DNA of 64,000 nt from Gemmatimonas sp. (lineage in GTDB: Bacteria; Gemmatimonadota; Gemmatimonadetes; Gemmatimonadales; Gemmatimonadaceae), in contig JANYJW010000033.1 in the NCBI GenBank assembly GCA_025361705.1, positions 60,660 through 124,659 of the forward strand. The letters are read 5' to 3'. Below, piece after piece: positions 51,314-60,143 of the stretch. The position numbers and the translations under genes are program-made. Positions within the stretch are counted from its first letter, which is position 1; each line of letters opens with the position of its first letter. Below the pieces are notes generated by a model that had not been told where the DNA came from, made no database searches, and was given only the letters and a program-made list of their open reading frames with translations.

Positions 51314-54169
51314 TTGACGAAGCTTCGGGTGAGTGACCTGGCGGCCGAATTCGGCATCTCGAGCGACGAAGTGTTGTCCATGCTTCGCGCCATGGATGTC
51401 ATAGTGCGCAGCCACCTGACGCCCTTGACGGACGACCAGATTTCACGCGCGCGGGCTCGCTGGGAACGCGAGAAGCGCGTGCGTGCACTGAAGTCCGTGG
51501 AGTCGCCGGCGGCGGCCAAGAGTCGGCGGCGCGGGACCGCCGCGGCCGAGGCGACGGCGGTCGCGGACGTGAAGCCGGCGGCCAAGGCGCGTGCCAAGAA
51601 GAAGGTCGAGGAACCCGAGCCCGAGCCGGAGGCCGCCGATGCGCACAAGGTGCGTCGGCGCCGCGCGGCACCGCCCGTGCCCGAGACACCGCCGGAGCCC
51701 GAGCACGAGGAAGCGCCCGCTGTTGTACCGGTCGCCGCCGCGCCGCCCGTGGTTGCGGTTCCCGTTGTCGAGGCCGCCCCGCCTGCTCCCGTCAGCATCG
51801 CGCCCGTTGCGCCAGTTGCTGCCGCCGAGACGGCAGCGTCGGTCGCTACGCCCGTTGCCACGCCCGTTGCCGCGCCCGTCGTCGCGTCGGCTCCCCCAGT
51901 TGTAGCGCCGCCCGCCCCGCGCCCCATCGCGCCGCCGGCAGCCGCTGTCATTCCGCCGCCGCGTCCCGCGCGTACGCTGCTGCCGCCCACGCCGCCGTCC
52001 GTCCCCTCTGGCAGCTCCTCGCTGCCCATGCGTCCTCGTCCGCGCCCGGTCGTGCCGGGCGCACCGCGCGGCCGGCCGCAGCAGGCCAGTGGTCGGCCCG
52101 GCACGGCACGTCCCATCGCCTCCGCAGCTCCGGGGGGTGGCCTCAGCGGTGGCCGGCGCGACGATCGCGGCCGCGGCCCGAGCACCGGGACGAGCAGCGC
52201 GCCGCAGACGCCGTCCAGCGGTCCGCGTCGCAAGAAGGGCAAGCGCGGCCAGGTCGATCAGGAAGCCGTGTCGTCGAACATTTCACGCACCATGAAGGAA
52301 ATGCGCGGCGCGCCGGGCAAGCGGCGCCGTGACGATTCCGGTCGTGAGGAGCTCGAAGCAATTCGCGCCGCGGTCGCCGAACAGGAAAAGAAGACGGTGC
52401 ACGTCAATGAGTTCATCACGGTCAGTGAACTCGCCGCCATCCTCAAGATTCCGGCCACGCAGATCGTCTCGTTCGCGTTCAAGCACCTGGGCCTGATGGT
52501 TACCATCAACCAGCGTATGGACTTCGACCAGATCGAGATGATCGCCGGCGAGTTCGGCTTCATTGCGGTCAAGGAAGCGGAGTACGCCGCCGCGCCCACC
52601 GAGGCAAAGGTCGAGGACACGCCGGAGCAGCTCGAGTTCCGGCCGCCGGTGGTCACCATCATGGGTCACGTCGACCACGGCAAGACGTCGCTGCTCGACT
52701 ACATCCGCAAGGCCAATGTCGTGGCGGGCGAGGCGGGCGGCATCACGCAGCACATTGGTGCGTACCACGTCACGCTGCCCAACGGCAAGAACATCACGTT
52801 CCTCGACACCCCGGGTCACCAGGCGTTCACCGCCATGCGTGCCCGTGGTGCGCAGGTCACCGACATCGTGGTGCTCGTGGTGGCCGCGGACGACTCGGTG
52901 ATGCCGCAGACCATCGAGGCCATCTCGCACGCGCGCAACGCGGGCGTGCCGATGATCGTCGCCATCAACAAGATCGACCTTCCGGCGGCCAACGCCCTCA
53001 AGGTCAAGCAGGAACTGCTCAACCACAGCGTCGTGCTCGAGGAGTTCGGCGGCCAGACGCTGCATACCGAAGTGTCGGCCAAGAAGGGAACGGGCATTCC
53101 CATGCTGCTGGAGCAGTTGCTCCTGCAGGCGGAAATCCTCGACCTCAAGGCCAATCCCAACCGCAAGGCGACGGGCACCGTCGTCGAGGCGCAGCTCGAT
53201 GCGGGCAAGGGGCCGGTGGCCACCGTGCTCGTGCAGAACGGCACCCTGCGCGTGGGCGACGACTTCATCTGCGGGCTCTACTCGGGCCGCGTCCGCGCCC
53301 TGCTCGATGAGCGTGGCAAGCCCGTGAAGCTGGCCGGGCCGGCCATTCCGGTGCAGGTGCTTGGCCTCACCGGCGTGCCGATGGCGGGCGACCAGTTCAT
53401 CGCGGTCGCCGATGCGTCCGAGGCGCGGGAGATCGCGCAGCGCCGCGAACGGCTCGACCGCGAAGCCAAAAGCCGACGCACCGCCAAGGGGGCGGTATCG
53501 CTCGAGGACTTCATGGCGCAGTCCGGGGCGGGCAAGAAGGGCTCGCTCAAGCTGCTCATCAAGGCCGACCAGGGCGGTCCGGCCGAAGCCCTGGCCGACG
53601 CGCTACAACAGCTCTCCAACGAGGAAGTGCAGGTCGAGGTCGTGCAGCGCAGCGTTGGCGCGATCACGGAGAGCGACATCCTGCTCGCCAAGGCGTCGGG
53701 CGCCATCATCATCGGCTTCCATGTGCGCCCGGACAACAAGGCGCGTCAGTCGGCCGAGCGCGAAGGCGTGGACATCAAGCTCTACAAGATCATCTACGAG
53801 GCCGTCGCCGACGTGAAGCTGGCCCTCGAGGGGCTGCTGCGTCCGGAAGAGAAGGAAGTCGTGCTCGGCGAGGCACAGGTGCGCGAGGTCTTCAAGGTCA
53901 CCAAGGTGGGTGTCATCGCCGGGTGCTCGGTGCGTCACGGCGTCATCAACCGCGCGGCCAAGGTGCGCGTGGTCCGCGACGGGGTCGGGGTCTTCACCGG
54001 CACCATCGGATCACTGCGCCGCTTCAAGGACGACGTGAAGGAAGTAAAGGAAGGCTTCGAGTGCGGCATTGGCATCGAGAACTTCAACGACGTCAAGGTC
54101 GGCGACACCTTCGAGTGCTACAAGATGGAGAGCGTGGCGCGCACGCTGCAGCCGGCACACGCCGGCTGA
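51314..54169 (+). CDS. infB: Translation initiation factor IF-2
   Basis: The 951-residue protein starts with TTG 51314, preceded by GGGAGG. An IF2N domain (LRVSDLAAEFGISSDEVLSML) is followed by a 300-residue Ala/Pro/Val/Arg-rich linker and a second IF2N domain (FITVSELAAILKIPATQIVSF). The GTPase is next: MGHVDHGKTSLLD, DTPGHQAF and VAINKIDLPAANAL. The C-terminal domains that recruit fMet-tRNA complete it. The TTG start is a common way to limit infB expression. Confidence 0.96.
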   Translation: MTKLRVSDLAAEFGISSDEVLSMLRAMDVIVRSHLTPLTDDQISRARARWEREKRVRALKSVESPAAAKSRRRGTAAAEATAVADVKPAAKARAKKKVEEPEPEPEAADAHKVRRRRAAPPVPETPPEPEHEEAPAVVPVAAAPPVVAVPVVEAAPPAPVSIAPVAPVAAAETAASVATPVATPVAAPVVASAPPVVAPPAPRPIAPPAAAVIPPPRPARTLLPPTPPSVPSGSSSLPMRPRPRPVVPGAPRGRPQQASGRPGTARPIASAAPGGGLSGGRRDDRGRGPSTGTSSAPQTPSSGPRRKKGKRGQVDQEAVSSNISRTMKEMRGAPGKRRRDDSGREELEAIRAAVAEQEKKTVHVNEFITVSELAAILKIPATQIVSFAFKHLGLMVTINQRMDFDQIEMIAGEFGFIAVKEAEYAAAPTEAKVEDTPEQLEFRPPVVTIMGHVDHGKTSLLDYIRKANVVAGEAGGITQHIGAYHVTLPNGKNITFLDTPGHQAFTAMRARGAQVTDIVVLVVAADDSVMPQTIEAISHARNAGVPMIVAINKIDLPAANALKVKQELLNHSVVLEEFGGQTLHTEVSAKKGTGIPMLLEQLLLQAEILDLKANPNRKATGTVVEAQLDAGKGPVATVLVQNGTLRVGDDFICGLYSGRVRALLDERGKPVKLAGPAIPVQVLGLTGVPMAGDQFIAVADASEAREIAQRRERLDREAKSRRTAKGAVSLEDFMAQSGAGKKGSLKLLIKADQGGPAEALADALQQLSNEEVQVEVVQRSVGAITESDILLAKASGAIIIGFHVRPDNKARQSAEREGVDIKLYKIIYEAVADVKLALEGLLRPEEKEVVLGEAQVREVFKVTKVGVIAGCSVRHGVINRAAKVRVVRDGVGVFTGTIGSLRRFKDDVKEVKEGFECGIGIENFNDVKVGDTFECYKMESVARTLQPAHAG

Positions 54170-54191
54170 GCGCGCACGCCGGGGAGCGCTG

Positions 54192-54584
54192 ATGCCGCCG
54201 CGTGACACGCGCCGCCCGGACCGGGTGGCGGAAGGCATTCGGATGGAGGTCGCGACGTTCCTCAACGGGGACGTCAAGGATCCGCGCGTGCGCGGCGCGC
54301 TCATCACCGTCACCGCCGTCGAGGTGGCGCGCGACCTCGGGCACGCCAACGTCTTTGTCTCCATCATGGGGGATGATGCCGGGCGCGCCGCGGTGCTCGA
54401 AGGGCTCGCCAGCGCGGCGCACCACCTGCGCTCGCGCGTCGGGCGTGCGCTGCGCCTGCGCATTGCCCCGGAAATCACCTTCCGTTTCGACGAAAGCGTG
54501 GCGCGCGCCGCACGCATCGAGACGCTGCTTGCGTCGGTCCGTCCGTCAGAACCGCCGGACGATGGCTCCGCACCAGGCGCCTGA
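54192..54584 (+). CDS. rbfA: Ribosome-binding factor A
   Basis: The 130-residue protein starts at ATG 54192, preceded by GGGGAGCG. Marks are RVAEGIRMEVATFLNGDVKDPRV, ITVTAVEVARDLGHANVFVS and SRVGRALRLRIAPEITFRFDES. RbfA matures the 30S subunit and helps cold adaptation. It overlaps truB by 23 bases, a translationally coupled pair. Confidence 0.95.
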   Translation: MPPRDTRRPDRVAEGIRMEVATFLNGDVKDPRVRGALITVTAVEVARDLGHANVFVSIMGDDAGRAAVLEGLASAAHHLRSRVGRALRLRIAPEITFRFDESVARAARIETLLASVRPSEPPDDGSAPGA

Positions 54585-55473
54585 CGGGCTGCTCCTCGTC
54601 GACAAGCCGGCGGGGGTGACGTCGCACGACGTCGTCAACGCGGCGCGCCGCGCGCTCGGCGAAAAGCGCATCGGACACGGCGGCACCCTTGATCCCTTCG
54701 CCACCGGACTGCTGGTGCTCCTGGTGGGACGCGCCACGCGCCTGCTGCAGTGGGTGCACGACGAACCCAAGGTCTACGACGCGGTGGTGCGCTTCGGCGC
54801 CGAAACGGACACCGAGGACCTCGCCGGCCAGGTGACGCGCGCGGCGACGCTCCCGTCGCGGGCCGCACTCGAGGCGGCCGTGCCCGCGCTGCTGGGCGAT
54901 GTCGATCAGGTGCCGCCCGCCTATTCCGCCAAGCATGTCGACGGGCGTCGCGCATATGAGCTGGCGCGCGAGGGACGCGAGGTCGTGCTCACGCCCGTGC
55001 GTGTGCGCATCGAGAGCATCGTGCTGTCAATGGTGGAAGGGAGTGTGGATGCCGTGCAGGCGTGCCGGATGCGCGTCACCTGTGGCGGCGGCACCTATGT
55101 GCGTTCCATCGCCCGCGACCTCGCGCGCGCCGCAGGCTCGGCGGCGCATCTCACGGCGCTGCGGCGCGAACGCGCGGGCGTCTTCACGCTGGCGCGCGCC
55201 ATTCCGCTCGAACGGCTCCGCGCCGGCGATCCCGTCGTGCTCGCGCCGGCCGTCGATGCCCTCGAGGGCTTTCCGCAGCAGGTGCTCAGCGCCGACGAGG
55301 TCGCAAGGATCGTGCGCGGCATCGACGTCGAAGCGCGCGTCAACGGCGCGTTTGCCGCGCTGCTCGACGCCGCGCCCGATGCGAGCGCCGGCACGCTCGT
55401 CGCCTTCGCCGAGCGGCGCCCGTCGGAGCGCGGCGAGCGCTGGCAGCCGCGCGTGGTGATGCGCGATGGCTGA
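54562..55473 (+). CDS. truB: tRNA pseudouridine(55) synthase
   Basis: The 303-residue enzyme starts at ATG 54562 inside the rbfA end. It has DGLLLVDKPAGVTSHDVV and the catalytic Asp in IGHGGTLDPFATGLLVLL. It also has VPPAYSAKHVDGRRAYELAR and the CGGGTYVRSIARDLA block. It makes U55 pseudouridine in tRNA. Its stop overlaps the ribF start by 8 bases. Confidence 0.96.
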   Translation: MAPHQAPDGLLLVDKPAGVTSHDVVNAARRALGEKRIGHGGTLDPFATGLLVLLVGRATRLLQWVHDEPKVYDAVVRFGAETDTEDLAGQVTRAATLPSRAALEAAVPALLGDVDQVPPAYSAKHVDGRRAYELAREGREVVLTPVRVRIESIVLSMVEGSVDAVQACRMRVTCGGGTYVRSIARDLARAAGSAAHLTALRRERAGVFTLARAIPLERLRAGDPVVLAPAVDALEGFPQQVLSADEVARIVRGIDVEARVNGAFAALLDAAPDASAGTLVAFAERRPSERGERWQPRVVMRDG

Positions 55474-56410
55474 TCGTCTCGACTGGCACGACGAATCCGG
55501 GCTTCCGCCAAACGTGGAAGGCACCGTGCTGACCGTGGGCACGTTCGACGGCGTCCACGCCGGGCACCGACTGGTGCTCGAACGCCTGGCCGCGCGCGCC
55601 GACGCCACGGGGTTTCGCAGCGTGCTTGTCACGTTCGACCCGCACCCGCTCGAAGTGGTGAACCCGGCGGCGGCGCCACACCTGCTGACGGTGGGAGACG
55701 AGAAGCTCGAAGTGCTGGCCGAGAGCAAGCTCGACTACCTCGCCATTCTTCCGTTCACGCCGGCGCTGGCCCAGTACGACGCGCCGACGTTCGTCGACGC
55801 GGTCCTGCGCGAACGGTTCGGCATGCGTGAATTGCTCGTCGGCTACGACCATGGCTTTGGCCGCGGACGCTCCGGCGACGCGAGCGTGTTGCAGGCCCTG
55901 GGCGCCGCGCGCGGCTTTGGTGTGGAAGTGGTGCCCCCCGTGCTCGGACCCGATGGGCGGCCCATTTCGTCGACCTCGATTCGCCGCGCCATCGCTGGCG
56001 GCGATGTCGTGCGGGCCGCCGGAGGCCTCGGTCGCCCCTATGGCATCTCCGGTGTCGTGACCGAGGGGGTGGGGCGGGGGCGCACGCTGGGGTTCCGCAC
56101 GATCAACGTGTCGTTTCCGCCGCCGCGCAAGCTCCTGCCTCCCGACGGGGTGTACGCGGTCCGCGTGTGCACGCCGGTCGGCACGTTTGGCGGCATGATG
56201 AACCTCGGGGGGCGCCCCACGTTTGACGATGCCTCGCGCACGCTCGAGACGCACCTGTTTGACGCCGGAGCCGACTTGTACGGACGACGCGTCCGGGTGG
56301 ACCTCATCGCCCACCTGCGCGAGACCCGGAAGTTCGCGGATGCCGGTGCCTTGATTGCCCAGTTGAAGCAGGACGAGGCCGCCGCCCGGGGGGCACTCGC
56401 ATCGGTTTGA
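55466..56410 (+). CDS. ribF: Bifunctional riboflavin kinase/FMN adenylyltransferase
   Basis: The 314-residue protein has an N-terminal nucleotidyltransferase domain (VGTFDGVHAGHRLVLERL; VGYDHGFGRGRSGD; SSTSIRRAI). A C-terminal flavokinase domain follows (GRTLGFRTINVSFPPP; LPPDGVYAVRV; GRPTFDD). It converts riboflavin to FMN and FAD. It ends the translation-factor operon, an order common in bacteria. Confidence 0.95.
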   Translation: MADRLDWHDESGLPPNVEGTVLTVGTFDGVHAGHRLVLERLAARADATGFRSVLVTFDPHPLEVVNPAAAPHLLTVGDEKLEVLAESKLDYLAILPFTPALAQYDAPTFVDAVLRERFGMRELLVGYDHGFGRGRSGDASVLQALGAARGFGVEVVPPVLGPDGRPISSTSIRRAIAGGDVVRAAGGLGRPYGISGVVTEGVGRGRTLGFRTINVSFPPPRKLLPPDGVYAVRVCTPVGTFGGMMNLGGRPTFDDASRTLETHLFDAGADLYGRRVRVDLIAHLRETRKFADAGALIAQLKQDEAAARGALASV

Positions 56411-56438
56411 GGCAACTCGTTGTCAGTACGCAAGATGA

Positions 56439-56467
56439 TTGACTAGGCGCTGTCCCGTAATTACTCT
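56439..56467 (+). promoter_or_regulatory. Candidate secDF promoter
   Basis: TTGACT at 56439-56444 and TACTCT at 56462-56467 are 17 bases apart, about 37 bases upstream of secD. The local AT-rich sequence stands out from the surroundings. Confidence 0.5.
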
Positions 56468-56503
56468 TTAAGGCTTCGCATAAACCCTCTGCCAGCACCG
56501 GCA

Positions 56504-58150
56504 ATGTCCAACCTGAAGTACCGGCTGCTCACCATCGCGTTGCTCGTCATCGCTTCGGTCTGGGCGCTCTATCCGCGCAAGGTCGTCGAGCGCGTCAAGC
56601 GCAACGGCGTCTTTGTGTTTGACACCGTGACGCGCGTGCCGCTCAAGCGCGGTCTCGACCTGCAGGGCGGCATGCACCTGACGCTCGAGATCGACGAGTC
56701 CAAGGGCACCATCGCCAACAAGGCCGAAGCGCTTGACCGTGCGCTCAAGGTCGTCCGCACCCGCATCGACGAGTTCGGCGTCGCCGAACCCATCGTCCAG
56801 AAGGTCGGCAACGACCGCATCATCGTCGAACTGCCGGGCATCGACGATCCCGATCGCGCCACCGAAGTCGTCCAGAAGTCGGCGTTCCTGCAGTTCCAGA
56901 TCACCGACAAGACGCAGGCGCTCGAGAAGAACATGGGCCGGCTCGACGCGATCCTGAAGGAAAAGGGGATCATCGCGGCGAACCGGGCGGCGAGCGCCGC
57001 TGCGCCCGCCAAGTCGGCGGTGTCGAACCTGTTCACCAATGACACGACCAAGAAGGCCAGGGGCGACAACGCGGCCGCCGACAGCACAAAGGCCGGCTCC
57101 GGTCCGTTCTCCACCAAGATCGTCAAGGCACCGGGGGGCGATCCGGGCCAGTATATGGTGGCCGAGGCGGACCGCGAGGAGATGGACGCGTATCTCCACA
57201 ACGCCGATATCCTGGCCGCGTTGCCTCCGGGCAAGCAGCTCAAGTGGGGCGCCGATTCGCTGATGGCTGGCCAGAAGGCCTACCGTCCGCTGTATGTGCT
57301 CGATGCGCGCCCCATCATCACGGGGGAATACCTCACCGACGCCAAGCCCAACACGGTGCCGGTGGAAGGAACCATCGTGGAGTTCCAGTTGAACAACGAG
57401 GGCGGTCGCCGCTTCAAGGCCGAGACGGGCAAGCATGTGCGCGACTACATGGCCATCGTGCTTGACGACAAGGTGATGTCGGCGCCGGTCATCCAGAGCG
57501 CCATCGGCACGCGCGGGCAGATCACGATGGCCGGCTCGGGACTGCAGGCGGCGCAGGATCTTGCGCTGGTGCTGCGCGCCGGTGCGCTGCCGGTGCCGCT
57601 CAAGGTGGCCGATCGCGTGTCGATTGGTGCGTCGCTCGGCCAGGACTCGATCCAGAAGGGCATCAACGCCGGTGTGGTGGCCATCATGCTGGTCGTGCTG
57701 ATCATGGTGGTGTACTATCGCTTCTCCGGCCTGCTCGCGGTCGGTGGCATGGTGCTCTACGTGCTCTACACGCTGGCGGCACTGGCCGGCTTCGGCGCGA
57801 CGCTCACCTTGCCCGGCCTCGCCGGCTTTGTGCTCGGCATCGGCATCGCGGTCGACGCCAACGTGCTGATCTTCGAGCGCATTCGTGAAGAGCTCGACCA
57901 CGGCAAGAGCGTGCGCACCGCCATCGACGAGGGCTTCAAGCATGCGATGTCGGCCATCATCGATTCCAACGTCTCCACGGCGCTGACCGCGCTGGTGTTG
58001 TACCAGTACGGCACCGGCCCGGTGAAGGGCTTCGCCGTGACGCTTCTGGCGGGCCTGGCAGCGACGATGGTCGCCTGCGTCTTCTCGGTCCGCACCTTCT
58101 ACCTTGTCTGGCTCAGCCGCAATCGCGCGGCCGAGTCGGTGAGCATCTGA
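56504..58150 (+). CDS. secD: Protein translocase subunit SecD
   Basis: The 548-residue protein has one N-terminal span and the family motif [19 protein letters not shown] large periplasmic domain follows, with an insertion that includes low-complexity Ala/Lys segments at about residues 155-210. The C-terminal five-span block ([39 protein letters not shown]) completes it. SecDF uses the proton gradient to pull exported proteins through SecYEG. It ends in TGATG with secF, typical of a secD-secF pair. Confidence 0.95.
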   Translation: MSNLKYRLLTIALLVIASVWALYPRKVVERVKRNGVFVFDTVTRVPLKRGLDLQGGMHLTLEIDESKGTIANKAEALDRALKVVRTRIDEFGVAEPIVQKVGNDRIIVELPGIDDPDRATEVVQKSAFLQFQITDKTQALEKNMGRLDAILKEKGIIAANRAASAAAPAKSAVSNLFTNDTTKKARGDNAAADSTKAGSGPFSTKIVKAPGGDPGQYMVAEADREEMDAYLHNADILAALPPGKQLKWGADSLMAGQKAYRPLYVLDARPIITGEYLTDAKPNTVPVEGTIVEFQLNNEGGRRFKAETGKHVRDYMAIVLDDKVMSAPVIQSAIGTRGQITMAGSGLQAAQDLALVLRAGALPVPLKVADRVSIGASLGQDSIQKGINAGVVAIMLVVLIMVVYYRFSGLLAVGGMVLYVLYTLAALAGFGATLTLPGLAGFVLGIGIAVDANVLIFERIREELDHGKSVRTAIDEGFKHAMSAIIDSNVSTALTALVLYQYGTGPVKGFAVTLLAGLAATMVACVFSVRTFYLVWLSRNRAAESVSI

Positions 58151-59115
58151 TGCTGCGAATCCTTTACGGCACCTCCTACGACTTCATCAAGTACTGGCGC
58201 CACATGGCCGTACTGACCGTCGCATTCATCCTCCTTGGCATCGGGTCGGCCATCATCAAGGGTGGCTTCCCGTACTCCATCGAGTTCACGGGCGGCACGC
58301 TGATGCAGATCGCCTTCACCAACGTGCCCGACGTCGGGGCGGTTCGCGCGACGCTCGACAACGCGGGGATCAAGGGCGCGGAGATCGCGACCTTCGGCTC
58401 CAACCGCAACCTGACCATCCGCGCGCAGGGCGCCGAGTTGCTGGCCGAGCAGGCGTCGGGCGCGGAGAAGGTGGCCAAGCAGATCGAGGCGGCGTTGCGC
58501 ACCAACGTGAGTCTGGGTGAGTTCAAGGTCGATCGCTACGAGTCGGTGGGGCCGCGGGTCGGCGCCGAACTGCGGCGTGGCGCGTTCTTCGCCATTCTCA
58601 TTTCGTTCGCTGTCACGCTCGCCTATCTGGCGTGGCGCTTCGAGTGGCGGTTCGGCCTCGCCGCCGTGCTCGCCACGGCGCACGACATTCTCACGACCAT
58701 CGCGTTCATCAAGCTGCTTCACCTCGAGATCTCACTCACGGTCGTGGCCGCGATTCTCACGGTGATCGGGTATTCGCTCAACGACACCATCATCATCTTC
58801 GATCGCGTGCGCGAGAACCTGCACAAGAACCGCAAGATGCCGTTCTACGATCTGCTTAACCTGTCGGTGAACGAGACCTTGCCGCGCTCAATTCTGACGC
58901 ACGCCACGACGCTGGGTGCGACGCTGTCGCTGCTCCTGCTCGCCGGCGAGGTCATCCGGCCGTTCGCGTGGGTGATGTCGTTTGGCATCTTCACGGGCAC
59001 GTTCAGCTCCATCTACGTGGCATCGCCGATCCTCATGTGGGTCGAGAACAAGTATCCCCGCGCCAACGAAGCCCGCGGCGCGGCGGGACGCAACGCGGCC
59101 CGCGCGCGGCCGTAG
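58150..59115 (+). CDS. secF: Protein translocase subunit SecF
   Basis: The 321-residue membrane protein begins in the secD overlap. It has an EFTGGTLMQIAF motif, YESVGPRVGAELRRGAF, the RFEWRFGLAAVLATAHDILTT span and NDTIIIFDRVRENL. It forms the SecDF half-complex with SecD. A terminator hairpin follows 24 bases after the stop. Confidence 0.96.
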   Translation: MLRILYGTSYDFIKYWRHMAVLTVAFILLGIGSAIIKGGFPYSIEFTGGTLMQIAFTNVPDVGAVRATLDNAGIKGAEIATFGSNRNLTIRAQGAELLAEQASGAEKVAKQIEAALRTNVSLGEFKVDRYESVGPRVGAELRRGAFFAILISFAVTLAYLAWRFEWRFGLAAVLATAHDILTTIAFIKLLHLEISLTVVAAILTVIGYSLNDTIIIFDRVRENLHKNRKMPFYDLLNLSVNETLPRSILTHATTLGATLSLLLLAGEVIRPFAWVMSFGIFTGTFSSIYVASPILMWVENKYPRANEARGAAGRNAARARP

Positions 59116-59139
59116 CAGCCCGCTGGACCGATGATCGCG

Positions 59140-59163
59140 AGGGCGCCCGGGAACGGGCGCCCT
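59140..59163 (+). terminator. Terminator after secF
   Basis: A 10-bp perfect stem (AGGGCGCCCG / CGGGCGCCCT) with the tetraloop GGAA. There is little T tract, but the stem is strong and well placed. Confidence 0.8.
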
Positions 59164-59296
59164 TGGCGTCTCCGGCCGCTTCTGGGCGGCTCGGCGCGCA
59201 GGGCCTGTCGCTGCTGTAGGACTCGCCCTGACGCCTCTGTACGGGCGTCGAATGGAGGGTGGGCGGTTGTACGGTACGCTCCCTAGATTGCTCCGG

Positions 59297-60076
59297 ATGC
59301 CGGCCTATATCGACTCGCACTGCCATCTCGCGGATCCGGCCTTCGACGCCGACCGCGATGCGGCTATCGAGCGGGCGCGCTCAGCTGGCGCGTTGGCTTT
59401 GGTGTGCATCGGAGAGTCGCCCGAGGCGGCCGTCCGCGCGCGGGCCATCGCGGCGCGGTATCCGCGTTTCGTCTGGCACACGGCCGGCGTGCATCCGCAC
59501 GATGCGGCGACGTTTGACTCCCGCCGCGACATCGAATCATTGCGGGCCGAGGCGGCGCAGGGCGCGGTGGCGCTCGGCGAGTGCGGACTCGACTACCACT
59601 ATGATCATGCGCCGCGCGACCAGCAGCGGCGCGCCTTCGCCGACCAACTCGCGCTTGCTGCCGAACTGCAACTGCCGGTGGTGGTGCACACGCGCGAGGC
59701 GGCGGACGACACCGCCGCGATGGTGCGCGAGGCAGGGGCCGCAGGCGTCGTCGGCATTCTCCACTGCTTCGCTGGGCCTCCCGCGCTGGCCGAGACCGCG
59801 CTCGCGGCGGGGTGGTATATCTCGTTCTCCGGCATCATTACGTTCAAGAAGTGGGCGGACGATGCGCTGCTGCGCCTCCCGGGCGCGGACCGCCTCCTCG
59901 TGGAATCCGACGCGCCGTACCTGGCACCCGTCCCGTTCCGCGGCAAACGCAACGAGCCCTCGTGGGTCCACCACACCGTCACCAGGCTGGCCGAGGCGCG
60001 CGGCCTCAGCGTCGAACGCATGGGCGACGTAGTCACGGCAAATGCGGTGCGGTGTTTCAAGCTGCCAAGTTCGTAA
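59297..60076 (+). CDS. TatD-family metal-dependent DNase/hydrolase
   Basis: The 259-residue protein starts at ATG 59297; the longer frame from 59252 adds non-conserved residues. Marks are IDSHCHLADPAF, AGVHPHDA, GECGLDYHYDHAPRD, VHTREAADDT and LVESDAPYLAP. They match the two-metal TatD amidohydrolase family, thought to act as a 3'-5' exonuclease or quality-control DNase. It stands alone. Confidence 0.9.
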   Translation: MPAYIDSHCHLADPAFDADRDAAIERARSAGALALVCIGESPEAAVRARAIAARYPRFVWHTAGVHPHDAATFDSRRDIESLRAEAAQGAVALGECGLDYHYDHAPRDQQRRAFADQLALAAELQLPVVVHTREAADDTAAMVREAGAAGVVGILHCFAGPPALAETALAAGWYISFSGIITFKKWADDALLRLPGADRLLVESDAPYLAPVPFRGKRNEPSWVHHTVTRLAEARGLSVERMGDVVTANAVRCFKLPSS

Positions 60077-60084
60077 TCGCTGGT

Positions 60085-60130
60085 ATCTGCCATCTGCCAT
60101 CTCAAGTTTCCATCCGTCATCAACCACCTT
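60085..60130. repeat. TCTGCCATC word repeat before fhs
   Basis: TATCTGCCATCTGCCATCTC gives two adjacent copies of the TCTGCCATC word seen upstream of namZ. The following TTCCATCCGTCATC is a degenerate extension. It fills most of the 67-base gap between tatD and fhs. Confidence 0.6.
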
Positions 60131-60143
60131 CGGTCCATACACC

